DNA from: Melanocharis versteri
Taxonomy: Eukaryota > Chordata > Aves > Passeriformes > Melanocharitidae
Direction of reading: 5' to 3'
Assembly: GCA_013397845.1 (NCBI GenBank)
Contig: VZTG01010716.1
Span: forward strand, 1-64,000
DNA length: 64,000 nt
Positions 49,548 through 58,748 of this stretch are shown here, piece by piece. Both the position numbers and the translations under genes were made by a program. How positions within the stretch are numbered: the stretch's first letter is position 1; every line of letters starts with the position of its first letter. The notes beneath the pieces are model-generated. The model saw nothing but the letters and a program-made list of their open reading frames with translations. It made no database searches and had not been told where the DNA came from.

Positions 49548-52500
49548 ATGGCCGCCCGCAGGGCGCTGCACTTCGTCTTCAAAGTGGGAGACCGGGCCCG
49601 CACCGCGCGGTTCTACCGGGAGCTGCTGGGCATGAGGGTGAGCGGCGGGGGCGCGGGGNNNNNNNNNNNNNNNNNNNNNNNNNNNNNNNNNNNNNNNNNN
49701 NNNNNNNNNNNNNNNNNNNNNNNNNNNNNNNNNNNNNNNNNNNNNNNNNNNNNNNNNNNNNNNNNNNNNNNNNNNNNNNNNNNNNCCAGGCTGGAGGACG
49801 CTTGGAGCAGCCGCGCCTGGTGGAAGGTGTCCCTGCCCCTGGTAAGGGGTGGAACGGGATGGGCTTTAAGCTCCCTTCCCACCCAGCCATTCCCCAGTTC
49901 TCCGAAGCCCACCCGGTACCTTCAGAGCAGCAGTGCCTGTCAGTCTCCCCCGGCCCCCCCAGAGGCGATATTTCCCTCCCATTCCGATGTCACCCGGCTA
50001 TCTCAGGGCGGGCTCCGAGGGGCAGCACGGCCGGGCCGCGCTCCCCGCGCTCACCCCAGCCTGCGATCCCCGGGCGCCGCCTTCTCGTACCACAGCCCCG
50101 GCGCGGCCGCGCCGCGCTCCACGGCNCTGGGGACGGGAATGGAGACGGGAATGGTGATGGGGACGGGAATGGGGATTGGGATGGTGATGGGGATGGGAGC
50201 CGCGTCCTGCCCGCGGTGGCCCCGTTCCCGCCCGCTCCGCCGGGCCCAGGGAAGCGGTCCCGGGTTGGAAGGAGGAGATCCCCGAGGTCCCCTCCCAACC
50301 CCGAGCGTTGTGTGGTTCCCAAGGTGCTGAGGCACGAGGAGTTCGAGGAGGGCTGCAAGGCCAGCTGCAACGGGTGAGTGCCCTGCCCGCATAACTGTTA
50401 GTTCACAGTAAAGTAACGGTTGTGTTGTGTTTTTTATTAAATTGCTTCCCCTGGAACCTACAGACCCCTATTCTGTGTAGGTGTGATGCTTGCATTGAAT
50501 ATAAATATTGCGAGTATAGACTGATAGTTAACTGTATCAAATTATTTCTAAGCTTACCAGGAGCTGCATTCAGTTCCACCGATTGTTATATAGGAAAAGA
50601 TGATGGAAAATGTAATATAGGCGTGGCACTATCAAGGTTCTTGAGTTAAAAATCCCTCCTGGTAGCCCCAAGGGCTTTTGTAAAGAAAAAGGAATGAAAG
50701 AAAGAATAGGAAAGCCTTTCTATATGAAATAGAAGGAATCTCACCGTTTGGTGCCCTTTCCTACTTAGCAATAAGGAAGTGATTATGTAATTGCAGCTAA
50801 TGAGCAGCCTGTGCTTGTAAAGCATGAGCTGTTAATGAGGTAGAATTGCTTTTATCATATGGCCATGAACGACTGCCCGGGGTCAAAACTGCCATTATTT
50901 CCCTGTAGAAATGCAATTCCTCCCTAAAACACAAATACTTGCAGTTCCTGGTGGTTGCTTTTAATCCTCGTGACATTAAAACATGGATAATGTGGATATT
51001 CCAGCCCTTATGATGGAAAATGGAGCAAGACCATGGTGGGCTACGGACCAGAGGACAATCACTTTGTGGCAGAGCTGACTTACAATTATGGCATTGGAGA
51101 ATATCGCCTGGGCAACGACTTCCTGGTGAGCTCCACTCCCAGCAGCCAAACCTCCTCGTGAGAAGCTGATTTACTTTAATAATTAGAGGCTTGTTTGTCT
51201 TATGGGCTGTACCAGCTGCTTTTTTTATGCTGTTTGGTCCCTTAAACACTTCAGTGTTGCTTTTGTGGCTGTCTCCAAGTTGGAAGAAGAGAAACCAGAG
51301 CAGATTTGTGCTCATTAAAGTCCGGGAAATGTTCCTTGAGCTCTGCCTCTGCTGGTATTCGCTGCCAGATCCAACGTGGAATGCTGAGCTAGGAAGGAAT
51401 TCCTGCAGGAAAACACTCTTTTATTTATTATTAATCGTTTTTTTGTGATTTGGTGGCTGGCAGCAGATGGAGGTCTCGTGTTTCCTGAGTGAAAACAGGG
51501 GATGTCTCTGCATCCACGCCGTGAATTCTGTTGTGTCCTCTCTAGGGCATCACTCTGGTGTCCAGCCAGGCTGTGAGCAATGCCAAGAAGATGGGGTGGC
51601 CTCTCAGGGAAGTCACCTCTGGTGTCTTTGAGGCTGAAGCCCCGGGAGGATACAAGTTCTACCTGGAAGACAAGGAACAGCTCAGGCAAGGTGAGATATT
51701 TACCCTTTCTGGTGTTCAGGGGGGATTTACTAGTGGCGTATCAGAGTGGGCTGTGTGTTTATTTTGATGGCATTTTATAAAACTTTTATGAAGCTCTTTT
51801 AAAAAGAGCACTTTTGAATGATTTCTTTGTTACTTCTCAAGAATGCAAAACGGCATTTCAACCTATAGTATGTTTGTAACTAATTTTAAATTATTGCAAT
51901 CCTCAAGATCCCGTGTGGAAGGTAACCCTGGGTGTCTCAAACCTGCAGAAGTCTGTGAGCTACTGGTCTGGTTTGCTTGGGATGAAAATATATGAGAAGG
52001 ATGAGGAGAAGCAAAGGGCTTTGCTGGGCTACGCAGATAACCAGGTCAGTGCTTGGAAAATTCACCATAAAAACTTCTTTTATGAGAACAGAATCTTAAA
52101 AGGAAAAAAAGTTCTTAATTAAAGCACCCGTGCACCTAATTATGAGCATTTTAATTGAAGTTTATGTACACTCAACTCTGTTTTTAAAAAAAGCAAAGCT
52201 GTGGTTTGCTCTGGTGATTCTGGCTTGTTGGGAAATGTCCGAATGGGGGATTTTGGGATCACCCACATCCTGGAGAGAAAGCTGCAGCCTGGAGAGCAGT
52301 GTCCCTCCAAGCCAGGCTGGGTTTTTCCCTGTTCCAGTGCAAGCTGGAGCTGAAGGCTGTTGGAGGGGCAGTGGATCACGGCACGGCGTTCGGGCGCATC
52401 GCCTTCTCCTGTGCCAAGGAAGAGGTAACAGCCACTCTTCCCTCCCTCCTTTCCTTACCCCTCAGCTGGGGAAGGCAATTTTTAACGTTAACAGAATAAT

Positions 52501-53209
52501 CCCGAGCAGATAGTTTGTTTGTCTTTCTGCTGATTTCGGTTTGTTTGCTGTTTTCAGCTGCCAAGCATCGAGGCCCTGATGAAAAAGGAGAACCAGAAAA
52601 TTCTGACGCCTCTGGTCAGCTTGGACACGCCTGGCAAAGCCACGGTGCAAGTGGTTATTCTGGCTGATCCTGTGAGTAAAACTGGAAACCCCAATTAAAT
52701 TGGGTCTGAATTGCTCTCTGCCTCTCTGACTGGGCTGCTCCTGTTTAGGATGGCCATGAAATCTGTTTTGTGGGAGATGAAGCGTTCAGAGAGCTGTCCA
52801 AGGTGGACCCTAATGGTGACAAGCTGTTGGATGATGTAAGTGACTGCACGTTCATTTTCTTCCTTAGAGATACCTGTCAAATCCAGTTTTCATTCCAAGT
52901 TGAGTTTTTCCTAGAAGCAAATTAGCCCAGGCTTGGTAAGGAAAATTAATCAGTTTTTAAAGCTCACTCAGTGCCCTGGGCAGAGTTTTCCAGCCTCGCT
53001 CTTGGGGTGTGGTCACATGATTTGCTGTGGCAGAGAACATTGGTTTTCGGTGTCAGGTCTCTTTGCTAGTGGCTAAAAAATAATTTATCCCTCTGGAGAG
53101 CTTTCCTCCCGTTCTGACCACGTTCCCACTTGTCTTTGTGCAGGCCATGGCTGCAGACAACAGTGACAAGTGGTTTGCTGAACACAACAGGAAGAAGGTT
53201 TCAGCTTAG
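49548..53209 (+). CDS. GLOD4: Glyoxalase domain-containing protein 4, complete
   Basis: Nine exons: 49548-49637, 50324-50373, 51005-51125, 51546-51690, 51908-52044, 52338-52424, 52558-52671, 52749-52835 and 53144-53209 (stop TAG). All phases agree and the product is 298 aa, the length of the common human isoform. It starts MAARRALHFVFKVGDR and has two vicinal-oxygen-chelate (glyoxalase/dioxygenase-fold) modules, roughly residues 4-130 and 135-255. Recognisable segments include EAPGGYKFYLED, SYWSGLLGMKIYEKDEEKQR, and [20 protein letters not shown] near the C-terminus. Family knowledge: GLOD4 is a broadly expressed, partly mitochondrial protein without a firmly established reaction. Exon 1 is cut off from exon 2 by a 127-bp N-run and by an exon of the opposite-strand gene MRM3, which suggests that exon 1 is misplaced in the assembly. 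Confidence 0.96.
49659..49785. other. Assembly gap (127 N)
   Basis: A run of undetermined bases lies shortly after GLOD4 exon 1, in GC-rich sequence. It is followed directly by the 3' end of a CR1 element. Confidence 0.99.
49786..49905 (+). mobile_element. CR1 LINE 3' tail after the gap
   Basis: CCAGGCTGGAGGACGCTTGG through CTGGTGGAAGGTGTCCCTGC, then GGGATGGGCTTTAAGCTCCC and TTCCCACCCAGCCATTCC, is a plus-strand CR1 3' end. Its first ~53 bp repeat the last ~53 bp of the CR1 body at 49411-49463, with about four mismatches. It then supplies the tail missing there. The two pieces are either one element split by a misplaced fragment or two separate insertions. Confidence 0.8.
50055..50125 (-). 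CDS. MRM3: MRM3 exon 1, 3' remnant
   Basis: Read on the minus strand from 50125 to 50055, this encodes a segment ending GLWYEKAAPGDRRLG, followed by a GTGAG donor. It resembles the human MRM3 segment just upstream of the exon-2 residues. The last two bases (GG) join the first base of exon 2 at 49059 (A) to restore an in-frame Gly codon. The single N at 50126 truncates the exon, so the start codon and mitochondrial targeting sequence are missing. In this assembly it sits inside GLOD4 intron 1, on the far side of GLOD4 exon 1. Confidence 0.75.
50129..50198. repeat. G-rich minisatellite in GLOD4 intron 1
   Basis: Degenerate repeats of GGGACGGGAATGG / GGGATGGTGAT type run for about 70 bp, starting just after the single N at 50126. 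The G-runs could form quadruplexes. Such sequence is hard to sequence and assemble. Confidence 0.8.
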
Positions 53210-54060
53210 CTGGAGGAATGGGCTGGGCTGCTCCTCTGTGCCTTGGAGTTCTTCCAAAAACATGCCAGTCCTGGTTAAAGTGCTGCCTTCCCAATCAGAG
53301 AGGTCTGGGATGTCCCCTGGTGGTTTTTTGGGTTGATTTAAGCTGATGTCTCTGGCTGCTGCTCTCTCCCTTCCAGGAAATCACATCTTCTCCTTCCGAA
53401 AAATGGGGGCTATGGAGCAAAGGAGCAGCTGAGCCCTTGGCTCCAAAAACAGGGATCACCAGTCAAGAAAACCTCACATTTCTGTGTTGTTGTTATACTT
53501 GAAAGAAAGGTGAATAGATACCTATTATTACAGGTTATTTTTTAATTAATTAATTTTCTGATTAATTTGCTTTAGCTGTCCTTTATTTGCAGGCTGCAGA
53601 GATTTTTTTCAGGTCGCTGTGGCTGCTCCCCCTCCCCAGTGGGGTGTGGGGAGCTGGAGCAGGGAACAGGGAGTGCATCCCTTTATTGGGAACAAAGAAA
53701 TGATCTTGCCAAACCATGTGAATACTCCAGTCCTTATTTTCGTTCCAAGGTGTTTCCCCAGCTTCCAGGGTGAAATGTTCTCTCGAGAAGCCCGTGGTGT
53801 GTTTCCCACTGGAATCCTGTTGTTGAGGTGGTGGTTTCCACCCCTTCCCGAGGAGATTTCCACATTCCAGGAGGGAGCTGAGGCTGTGCTTTGTGGTTTG
53901 TAGCTGCACTGTCTGCTGAGCTGCCAAGGGACAGCTTGGAATAAGTTTTGGAATTAGCTTTCGGTGAGAAACTGCCTTTGGAAGTCACAGTTCATGGTTT
54001 ATTCCGTTGGAATTAAGTCACTCTGCTTTTGCTGGTGGAATAAAAGCTGGGAGTACAGGG
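53210..54060 (+). other. GLOD4: GLOD4 3' untranslated region (inferred)
   Basis: The stretch runs from the GLOD4 stop to just after an AATAAA at 54039-54044. It includes an AT-rich part (TTAATTAATTAATT near 53540). No separate gene is seen between GLOD4 and GEMIN4. Confidence 0.55.
54039..54044 (+). terminator. GLOD4: Probable GLOD4 polyadenylation signal
   Basis: AATAAA in GGTGGAATAAAAGCTGG is the first canonical signal after the GLOD4 stop, ~830 nt downstream and before the GEMIN4 5' region. Use of an earlier non-canonical site cannot be excluded. Confidence 0.55.
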
Positions 54061-54330
54061 AGTCACTCCTGGCTTATCATTTCCTTGATGAAAACCTTAA
54101 ATATAACACCTCAAATCAGGTTTTCATCATGAAACTGAAACGAGTTTCACGGAGAAGAGCAGGCGGTGTTGGCACTCCTGAGGCGAAGCAGGAAAAATCC
54201 CTCGCTGCGATTCTGCCCGAGCTTTTGAATTCAAGTTTAATGACGGTTTCGAATCCAATTAAACATGTCGATATCAATGAATCAATTAATTTCGCCAGCA
54301 GTCAGTCGATCAATCCGGCCCACCTCCGCG

Positions 54331-54344
54331 CCGCCAGGGGGCGC
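54331..54344 (+). promoter_or_regulatory. CTCF-like motif upstream of GEMIN4
   Basis: CCGCCAGGGGGCGC differs at one position from the classical CTCF core CCACCAGGGGGCGC. It lies between GLOD4 and GEMIN4, next to the single N at 54345 and a CpG-rich promoter region. Binding is inferred from the motif only. Confidence 0.6.
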
Positions 54345-54345
54345 N

Positions 54346-55062
54346 GTGGGCCGTGGGCGAGGAGACGGCGATCCTTCACGGCGGCTTCCTGCTGGCCGCC
54401 CGGCTGCTGCAGCCGCGGCCGCTGCGGGAGCTGCGCAAAGCCGACTGGCCCCGCGCCGGCGTGCCCATCACCGACGCGCTGCGCGAGATCGCCGAGCGCT
54501 GCCCCTCGCCGCTGGGCCTCTGGAAGAAGGAGGCCGTGGCCATCGTCTGGGCCAAGATCCTGCTGCCGGCCCCCCCCGCCGCCGCCGCCGCCGCGCTGGA
54601 GTGGGGCTGGAAGGATGACGGGTTCTTCTCCGTGGGCGCGATGATCCCCGATGTCAGCCACACCGCCCTCTTCGAGCTGGTCAAGGCGCTGGGGGTGCCC
54701 CGGCTCTTCGTGCAGCTGCTGCTGGCGCTGCCCCCAGGTGTGTGCCGGGGCCAGCTGGAGAGCTTGGTGGAGTACATCTCCAGCGAGACGTCCCCGTCGG
54801 ACATCAGGTTCTTCTTGGACGTGTGGTGGGAGGTGATGAAACACAAGGAGGGGCAGGAGGATGCCACCGTGTCTGCGTTCAGCGCTCTCATCCGTCAGCA
54901 CGGAGCTGAGTCCTCCCTGGAGGATGGGCTGCAGCCCCCGAAGAGGTTCAAGGGTGACCCCGGGAGTCCCCCAGCTGCCCCCGGGCTGCTGATGGTGCTG
55001 CTGGAGGGGTTGAAGCAGACCCGAGGCAGCATCGCTCAGCCCCGCCTGCGGTGCTACGCCCT
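54346..55062 (+). pseudogene. GEMIN4: Duplicate of GEMIN4 5' coding region (likely assembly artefact)
   Basis: The frame begins WAVGEETAILHGGFLLAARL, matching the true GEMIN4 N-terminal region (human has a similar EEMTILHGGFLL). It then continues as a near-identical copy of the main gene. Positions 54414-55062 (649 bp) align with 55157-55805 and differ at only a few bases (for example LLMV here, LPLV in the main copy). It is bounded by single Ns at 54345 and 55063 and breaks off mid-codon. The first ~68 bp are unique to this copy and absent from the main frame, so the real N-terminus is split between the copies. An assembly artefact or retained second haplotype is more likely than a genomic duplication. 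Confidence 0.85.
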
Positions 55063-55063
55063 N

Positions 55064-55140
55064 GCGAGCTGGGGCGCGCCGTTGCCGGCGTGACGTCAGC
55101 GCGCGGCGGGCGCGTGACGTCAGAGCGCGGCGGCGCCGCC
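55064..55140 (+). promoter_or_regulatory. GEMIN4: GEMIN4 promoter fragment with two CRE sites
   Basis: Perfect TGACGTCA palindromes lie at 55091-55098 and 55115-55122 in CpG-rich, TATA-less sequence. The second ends 18 bp before the ATG at 55141 (context CGCCGCCATGG). The fragment is bounded by single Ns at 55063 and 55156 and interrupts the duplicated GEMIN4 sequence, so its present place is probably wrong. Confidence 0.8.
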
Positions 55141-58100
55141 ATGGAGCCGGCGGAGNCGCGGCCGCTGCGGGAGCTGCGCAAAGCCGACTGGCCCCGCGCC
55201 GGCGTGCCCATCACCGACGCGCTGCGCGAGATCGCCGAGCGCTGCCCCTCGCCGCTGGGCCTCTGGAAGAAGGAGGCCGTGGCCATCGTCTGGGCCAAGA
55301 TCCTGCTGCCGGCCCCCCCCGCCGCCGCCGCCGCCGCGCTGGAGTGGGGCTGGAAGGATGACGGGTTCTTCTCCGTGGGCGCGATGATCCCCGATGTCAG
55401 CCACACCGCCCTCTTCGAGCTGGTCAAGGCGCTGGGGGTGCCCCGGCTCTTCGTGCAGCTGCTGCTGGCGCTGCCCCCAGGTGTGTGCCGGGGCCAGCTG
55501 GAGAGCTTGGTGGAGTACATCTCCAGCGAGACGTCCCCGTCGGACATCAGGTTCTTCTTGGACGTGTGGTGGGAGGTGATGAAACACAAGGAGGGGCAGG
55601 AGGATGCCACCGTGTCTGCGTTCAGCGCTCTCATCCGTCAGCACGGAGCTGAGTCCTCCCTGGAGGATGGGCTGCAGCCCCCGAAGAGGTTCAAGGGTGA
55701 CCCCGGGAGTCCCCCAGCTGCCCCCGGGCTGCCGCTGGTGCTGCTGGAGGGGTTGAAGCAGACCCGAGGCAGCATCGCTCAGCCCCGCCTGCGGTGCTAC
55801 GCCCTGGCCAACCTGGCTGAACTGCTGTCCGCTGGGCTGGGGCCGGGGGACAGCCCCCTGCCCGTCACCGAGTACCTGGCCAAGCTCAGCGCCATGGTCA
55901 GCCTGTGGAGCAGGGACACTGACAGCCAGTACCACCCCTGCGGGCTTGGGGAGAAGGTGAGGGAGGCAGAGAGAAGCATGAAGCTCCTGTCTGTGGCCAA
56001 ACCCTCTTGTGAGGAGCTCTTGGTTGGCTTGGACTTGGTTTGCAGCTTGTTGCAGGCCTGGGGAGAGGAGCTGCAGGATACTCTGAAGGGCTCTGAGGAG
56101 CTCTGCTACGAGAGCTACCGGCTCCTGGACACTCTGACCACCCTGGGGAAGAACCTGGATTTGCTCTCGGAGACGAGAGACCTGGGAGAGGGCGAGGCAC
56201 GGGTGATGTTAGAGCTGGCACAGCTCATCAGGGACTTTCTCAGGGACACCAGCGCTGCCCTGAAGGATTTGGACACCAGCCTTGTGTCTTCAGTTGCCAT
56301 GGCAATCATTGCACAAAGGCTGGACCGACACGTGGACACCTGCTCTGTTTTTGCATCTGAAAAGACCTGGGCTTTTTCGAAGGCCTGGGTCGAGTGCCTG
56401 GTGCAAAACAAAGCTCTGTTCCAGACCCCTGAGCTCGTTTTGAAACTGCTGGAGACACTGGTGGACTTTGCCACATCCCACCATGACAAGGAGGCCCGAG
56501 AGCTGCAGATGCAAGTGACCAAAGCCATCGTGGAGTGTTACACTGAGCTCTCATTAAGTGACAAAAACAAAGTGATCTCAGGTGTCCTGGAGTCCTGGGG
56601 TGGCCCAGGTCTGTCCCAGAACGTGCAGGTTGTCAGGGAGGGGCTCCAGGAGGACCTGAATGTGACTTTCAACCAGATCACGAAGAGTGTGTCCGATGAA
56701 GGCCTGACCAGGGCTGTGGCTTCTGTGGCCAGGCTGACGCTGCTGTCCCCCGAGGCCACAGTGAAGCAGGTTTGTCATCTTGCTGCGGTCAACCTCGGAG
56801 CACACCAGTTCCTCGCCCAAATCCTCTGCTCCTTCCCAGCACTGAGCTTCCTGGAGAGCCACGAGGATCCAGGCAGGCCACGCAGCCTGGTGGTGAGGTG
56901 TCTGGAGGAGGCAGTGTGGGGGAAGCTTTCCACGGTGAGGGAAGAGGAGCAATTCCTTCATTTCCTGGCCTTCCTCATGCAGCCAGGCTCAGCCCCCCAG
57001 CTTGTTTCACCTGCAGAGGTGACCAAAGCCTTTGTCCTTCCCTATTTGAAGTCAGACTCTCCTCAGATTGAGCTGAGCCTGCAGATCCTCAGTAAGGTTT
57101 TGGGAATACCGTCCTGTTCAGAAGAGCACTGGATCAAATCCTGCCACCCGTTCCCACTTCTCCTCAGCCTCTGCAAACTTCTGGATGGTTACACCAAGTA
57201 CTGGCATCAGCCTGGGGAGCAGCTCTTCCCTTCCCTGGAGACCAAAGACCTGATTCTGAACATCCTCTGCCAGCTCTGCGAGCTGGTGGCACCGGAGACC
57301 GTCCCCTCCCCGGAGCTGTGGGTGCAGTCGCTGGCCTGGCTCCACAGGAGGGTGGCATCACTGGACTGGACCGTTGGGCTCCGTCTGAAGAAGCTCTACG
57401 GGGACCACTTCAAGAACGAGGTCCCGGCGACGCTGTTCGAGATCTGCAGGCTCCCTGAGGATGAGTGGACATCCCAGTCCCGGCCAGCCTACGGGCCGGG
57501 CAGCGGGCTGCTGGCGTGGATGGAGTGCTGCTGCGTGTCCCCAGCGCTCAGGGACACCATGCTGGCGCTGCTCTCCGTCGACGTGGACAACCCCGAAGAG
57601 GTGAATCTCTTCAGCAAAGGCTTCCTGGTGGCCCTCGTGCAGGTGCTGCCCTGGTGCAGCCACGGCGAGTGGAAGAGGCTCGCGCCCGTGGTGGAGCAGC
57701 TGCTGCAGCGGCAGCTGCTGCACGTGCCCTACACGCTGGAGTACGTGCAGCACATGCCCCTGCTCAACCTGCGCCCCTTCGCCTGCCACCTGCAGCTCTC
57801 CGTGCTCTTCCTGCGGGCCTTCCAGCTCCTCTGCAGCTCCAGCTGCTCCACCTGGCTGCCGCCAGAGGCCTGGCTGCACGTGGTGCAGCTGTACTGCGCC
57901 AGCCTGACCGAGCTGCTGGCCTCCGTCAGGGCCGCGGCGGGAGCCCCGTCTCAGCCCTGCGTGCAGGAGGTGTCCTTCGTCTGCATCCAGGTGTTGTGCC
58001 ACCTGCTGCACGTGGCTGCCATGCTGCCGGCCGGGGGCTGCGGGGAGCCGCTGCTGGTGGTGGCCCTGGAGGTGCTGTCCCAATACGAGGCGTCCAGCAG

Positions 58101-58245
58101 GGCTGACGCGTCCCCCTGCGCCGCGCTGCGCAGAGCCAACGAGAGGCACTTCCTGGAGTCCGTCACGGACAACGTGGGGCGCGAGGAGCTGCGCAGCACC
58201 CTCCTGCAGAAGCTCAGCAAGCTGGGAGCCCACTCGGAGCGCTGA
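55141..58245 (+). CDS. GEMIN4: Gem-associated protein 4
   Basis: One continuous frame of 1034 codons plus TGA, close to human GEMIN4 (1058 aa), which also has nearly all its coding sequence in one exon. It matches throughout, for example FFLDVWWEVMKHKEG, VFASEKTWAFSKAWVECL, DWTVGLRLKKLYGDHF, VPATLFEICRLPEDEWTSQ and LLAWMECCCVSPALRD. Family knowledge: GEMIN4 is a helical, non-enzymatic member of the SMN complex that binds the helicase GEMIN3/DDX20 and helps Sm-ring assembly on snRNAs; it is found in cytoplasm, Cajal bodies and gems. The ATG at 55141 has a strong context, but only MEPAE precedes an N at 55156. The next ~20 residues (AILHGGFLLAARL and neighbours) are present only in the upstream duplicate. 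A GCC run gives a six-Ala tract not in human. AATAAA follows 22 nt after the stop. Confidence 0.96.
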   Translation: MEPAEXRPLRELRKADWPRAGVPITDALREIAERCPSPLGLWKKEAVAIVWAKILLPAPPAAAAAALEWGWKDDGFFSVGAMIPDVSHTALFELVKALGVPRLFVQLLLALPPGVCRGQLESLVEYISSETSPSDIRFFLDVWWEVMKHKEGQEDATVSAFSALIRQHGAESSLEDGLQPPKRFKGDPGSPPAAPGLPLVLLEGLKQTRGSIAQPRLRCYALANLAELLSAGLGPGDSPLPVTEYLAKLSAMVSLWSRDTDSQYHPCGLGEKVREAERSMKLLSVAKPSCEELLVGLDLVCSLLQAWGEELQDTLKGSEELCYESYRLLDTLTTLGKNLDLLSETRDLGEGEARVMLELAQLIRDFLRDTSAALKDLDTSLVSSVAMAIIAQRLDRHVDTCSVFASEKTWAFSKAWVECLVQNKALFQTPELVLKLLETLVDFATSHHDKEARELQMQVTKAIVECYTELSLSDKNKVISGVLESWGGPGLSQNVQVVREGLQEDLNVTFNQITKSVSDEGLTRAVASVARLTLLSPEATVKQVCHLAAVNLGAHQFLAQILCSFPALSFLESHEDPGRPRSLVVRCLEEAVWGKLSTVREEEQFLHFLAFLMQPGSAPQLVSPAEVTKAFVLPYLKSDSPQIELSLQILSKVLGIPSCSEEHWIKSCHPFPLLLSLCKLLDGYTKYWHQPGEQLFPSLETKDLILNILCQLCELVAPETVPSPELWVQSLAWLHRRVASLDWTVGLRLKKLYGDHFKNEVPATLFEICRLPEDEWTSQSRPAYGPGSGLLAWMECCCVSPALRDTMLALLSVDVDNPEEVNLFSKGFLVALVQVLPWCSHGEWKRLAPVVEQLLQRQLLHVPYTLEYVQHMPLLNLRPFACHLQLSVLFLRAFQLLCSSSCSTWLPPEAWLHVVQLYCASLTELLASVRAAAGAPSQPCVQEVSFVCIQVLCHLLHVAAMLPAGGCGEPLLVVALEVLSQYEASSRADASPCAALRRANERHFLESVTDNVGREELRSTLLQKLSKLGAHSER

Positions 58246-58266
58246 TCTGGACGCTGTAAGCTCTGT

Positions 58267-58272
58267 AATAAA
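58267..58272 (+). terminator. GEMIN4: GEMIN4 polyadenylation signal
   Basis: AATAAA in CTCTGTAATAAACC begins 22 nt after the GEMIN4 stop, giving an unusually short 3' UTR. A T-rich element follows. Confidence 0.8.
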
Positions 58273-58289
58273 CCTTTATTTTTCTCTTT

Positions 58290-58742
58290 TGAATTTATTT
58301 CATCCCCTGCTGTTTTCTTCCACTAAGCGGTGGAAGTAGTGGTAAAGATGAGTGGGAGGAGCTGCTTTGGTTTTCCACTGGAATAACTGGGCACAGCTGT
58401 TCCTGAGCCAAGCTGCCAGTTCTGTGCCTGCTGGCACTCTGGATTTGCACAGCAGCCTCCAGCATCGAGGAAATTTGCTTCCCTCTGGCTGCTTTGCCAC
58501 CAGCCCTCTCCTAGTCCCAGGAGAATTGCTGGTTTTGTCACGTGCTGCCCGAGGCTGGTAAGCAAGTTGGAGGCTGGGAAGCAAGTTGGGTGAGTTCAGG
58601 ACAGGCAGGAACCTTTGGAAATGGTGTGTGCTGCTCCTGCCCGGAGGTGGGGGTGCAGCAGTAACCCCACATGTAACACCCCCACCCAGCAATGAACGGC
58701 ACGTGGAAGAGCCAGCCAGTGGTGTGACTCAGAGAGGAAATC
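58290..58742. other. GEMIN4-TLCD3A convergent spacer
   Basis: About 450 bp between the two convergent 3' ends. It includes an imperfect ~20-bp tandem repeat (GAGGCTGGTAAGCAAGTTGG, then AGGCTGGGAAGCAAGTTGG) at 58551-58589. No gene is seen. Confidence 0.7.
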
Positions 58743-58748
58743 TTTATT
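58743..58748 (-). terminator. TLCD3A: Probable TLCD3A polyadenylation signal
   Basis: TTTATT on the plus strand is AATAAA on the minus strand, about 1.54 kb past the TLCD3A stop codon. No better canonical signal was noticed nearer. Confidence 0.5.

Noticed and set aside
53210..54344. Possible DBIL5-like (acyl-CoA-binding) gene between GLOD4 and GEMIN4, as at the human locus
   Set aside because: No frame in this interval resembles an acyl-CoA-binding protein. It reads as 3' UTR and spacer.
55051..55140. In-frame extension of GEMIN4 upstream of the ATG at 55141
   Set aside because: The extension crosses the N at 55063 and the CRE-containing promoter. The ATG at 55141 has a strong Kozak context and follows the promoter elements directly.
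57358..58233. 291-codon minus-strand and 213-codon alternative plus-strand frames in GEMIN4
   Set aside because: Both are shadows of the GC-rich GEMIN4 coding frame and match no known protein.
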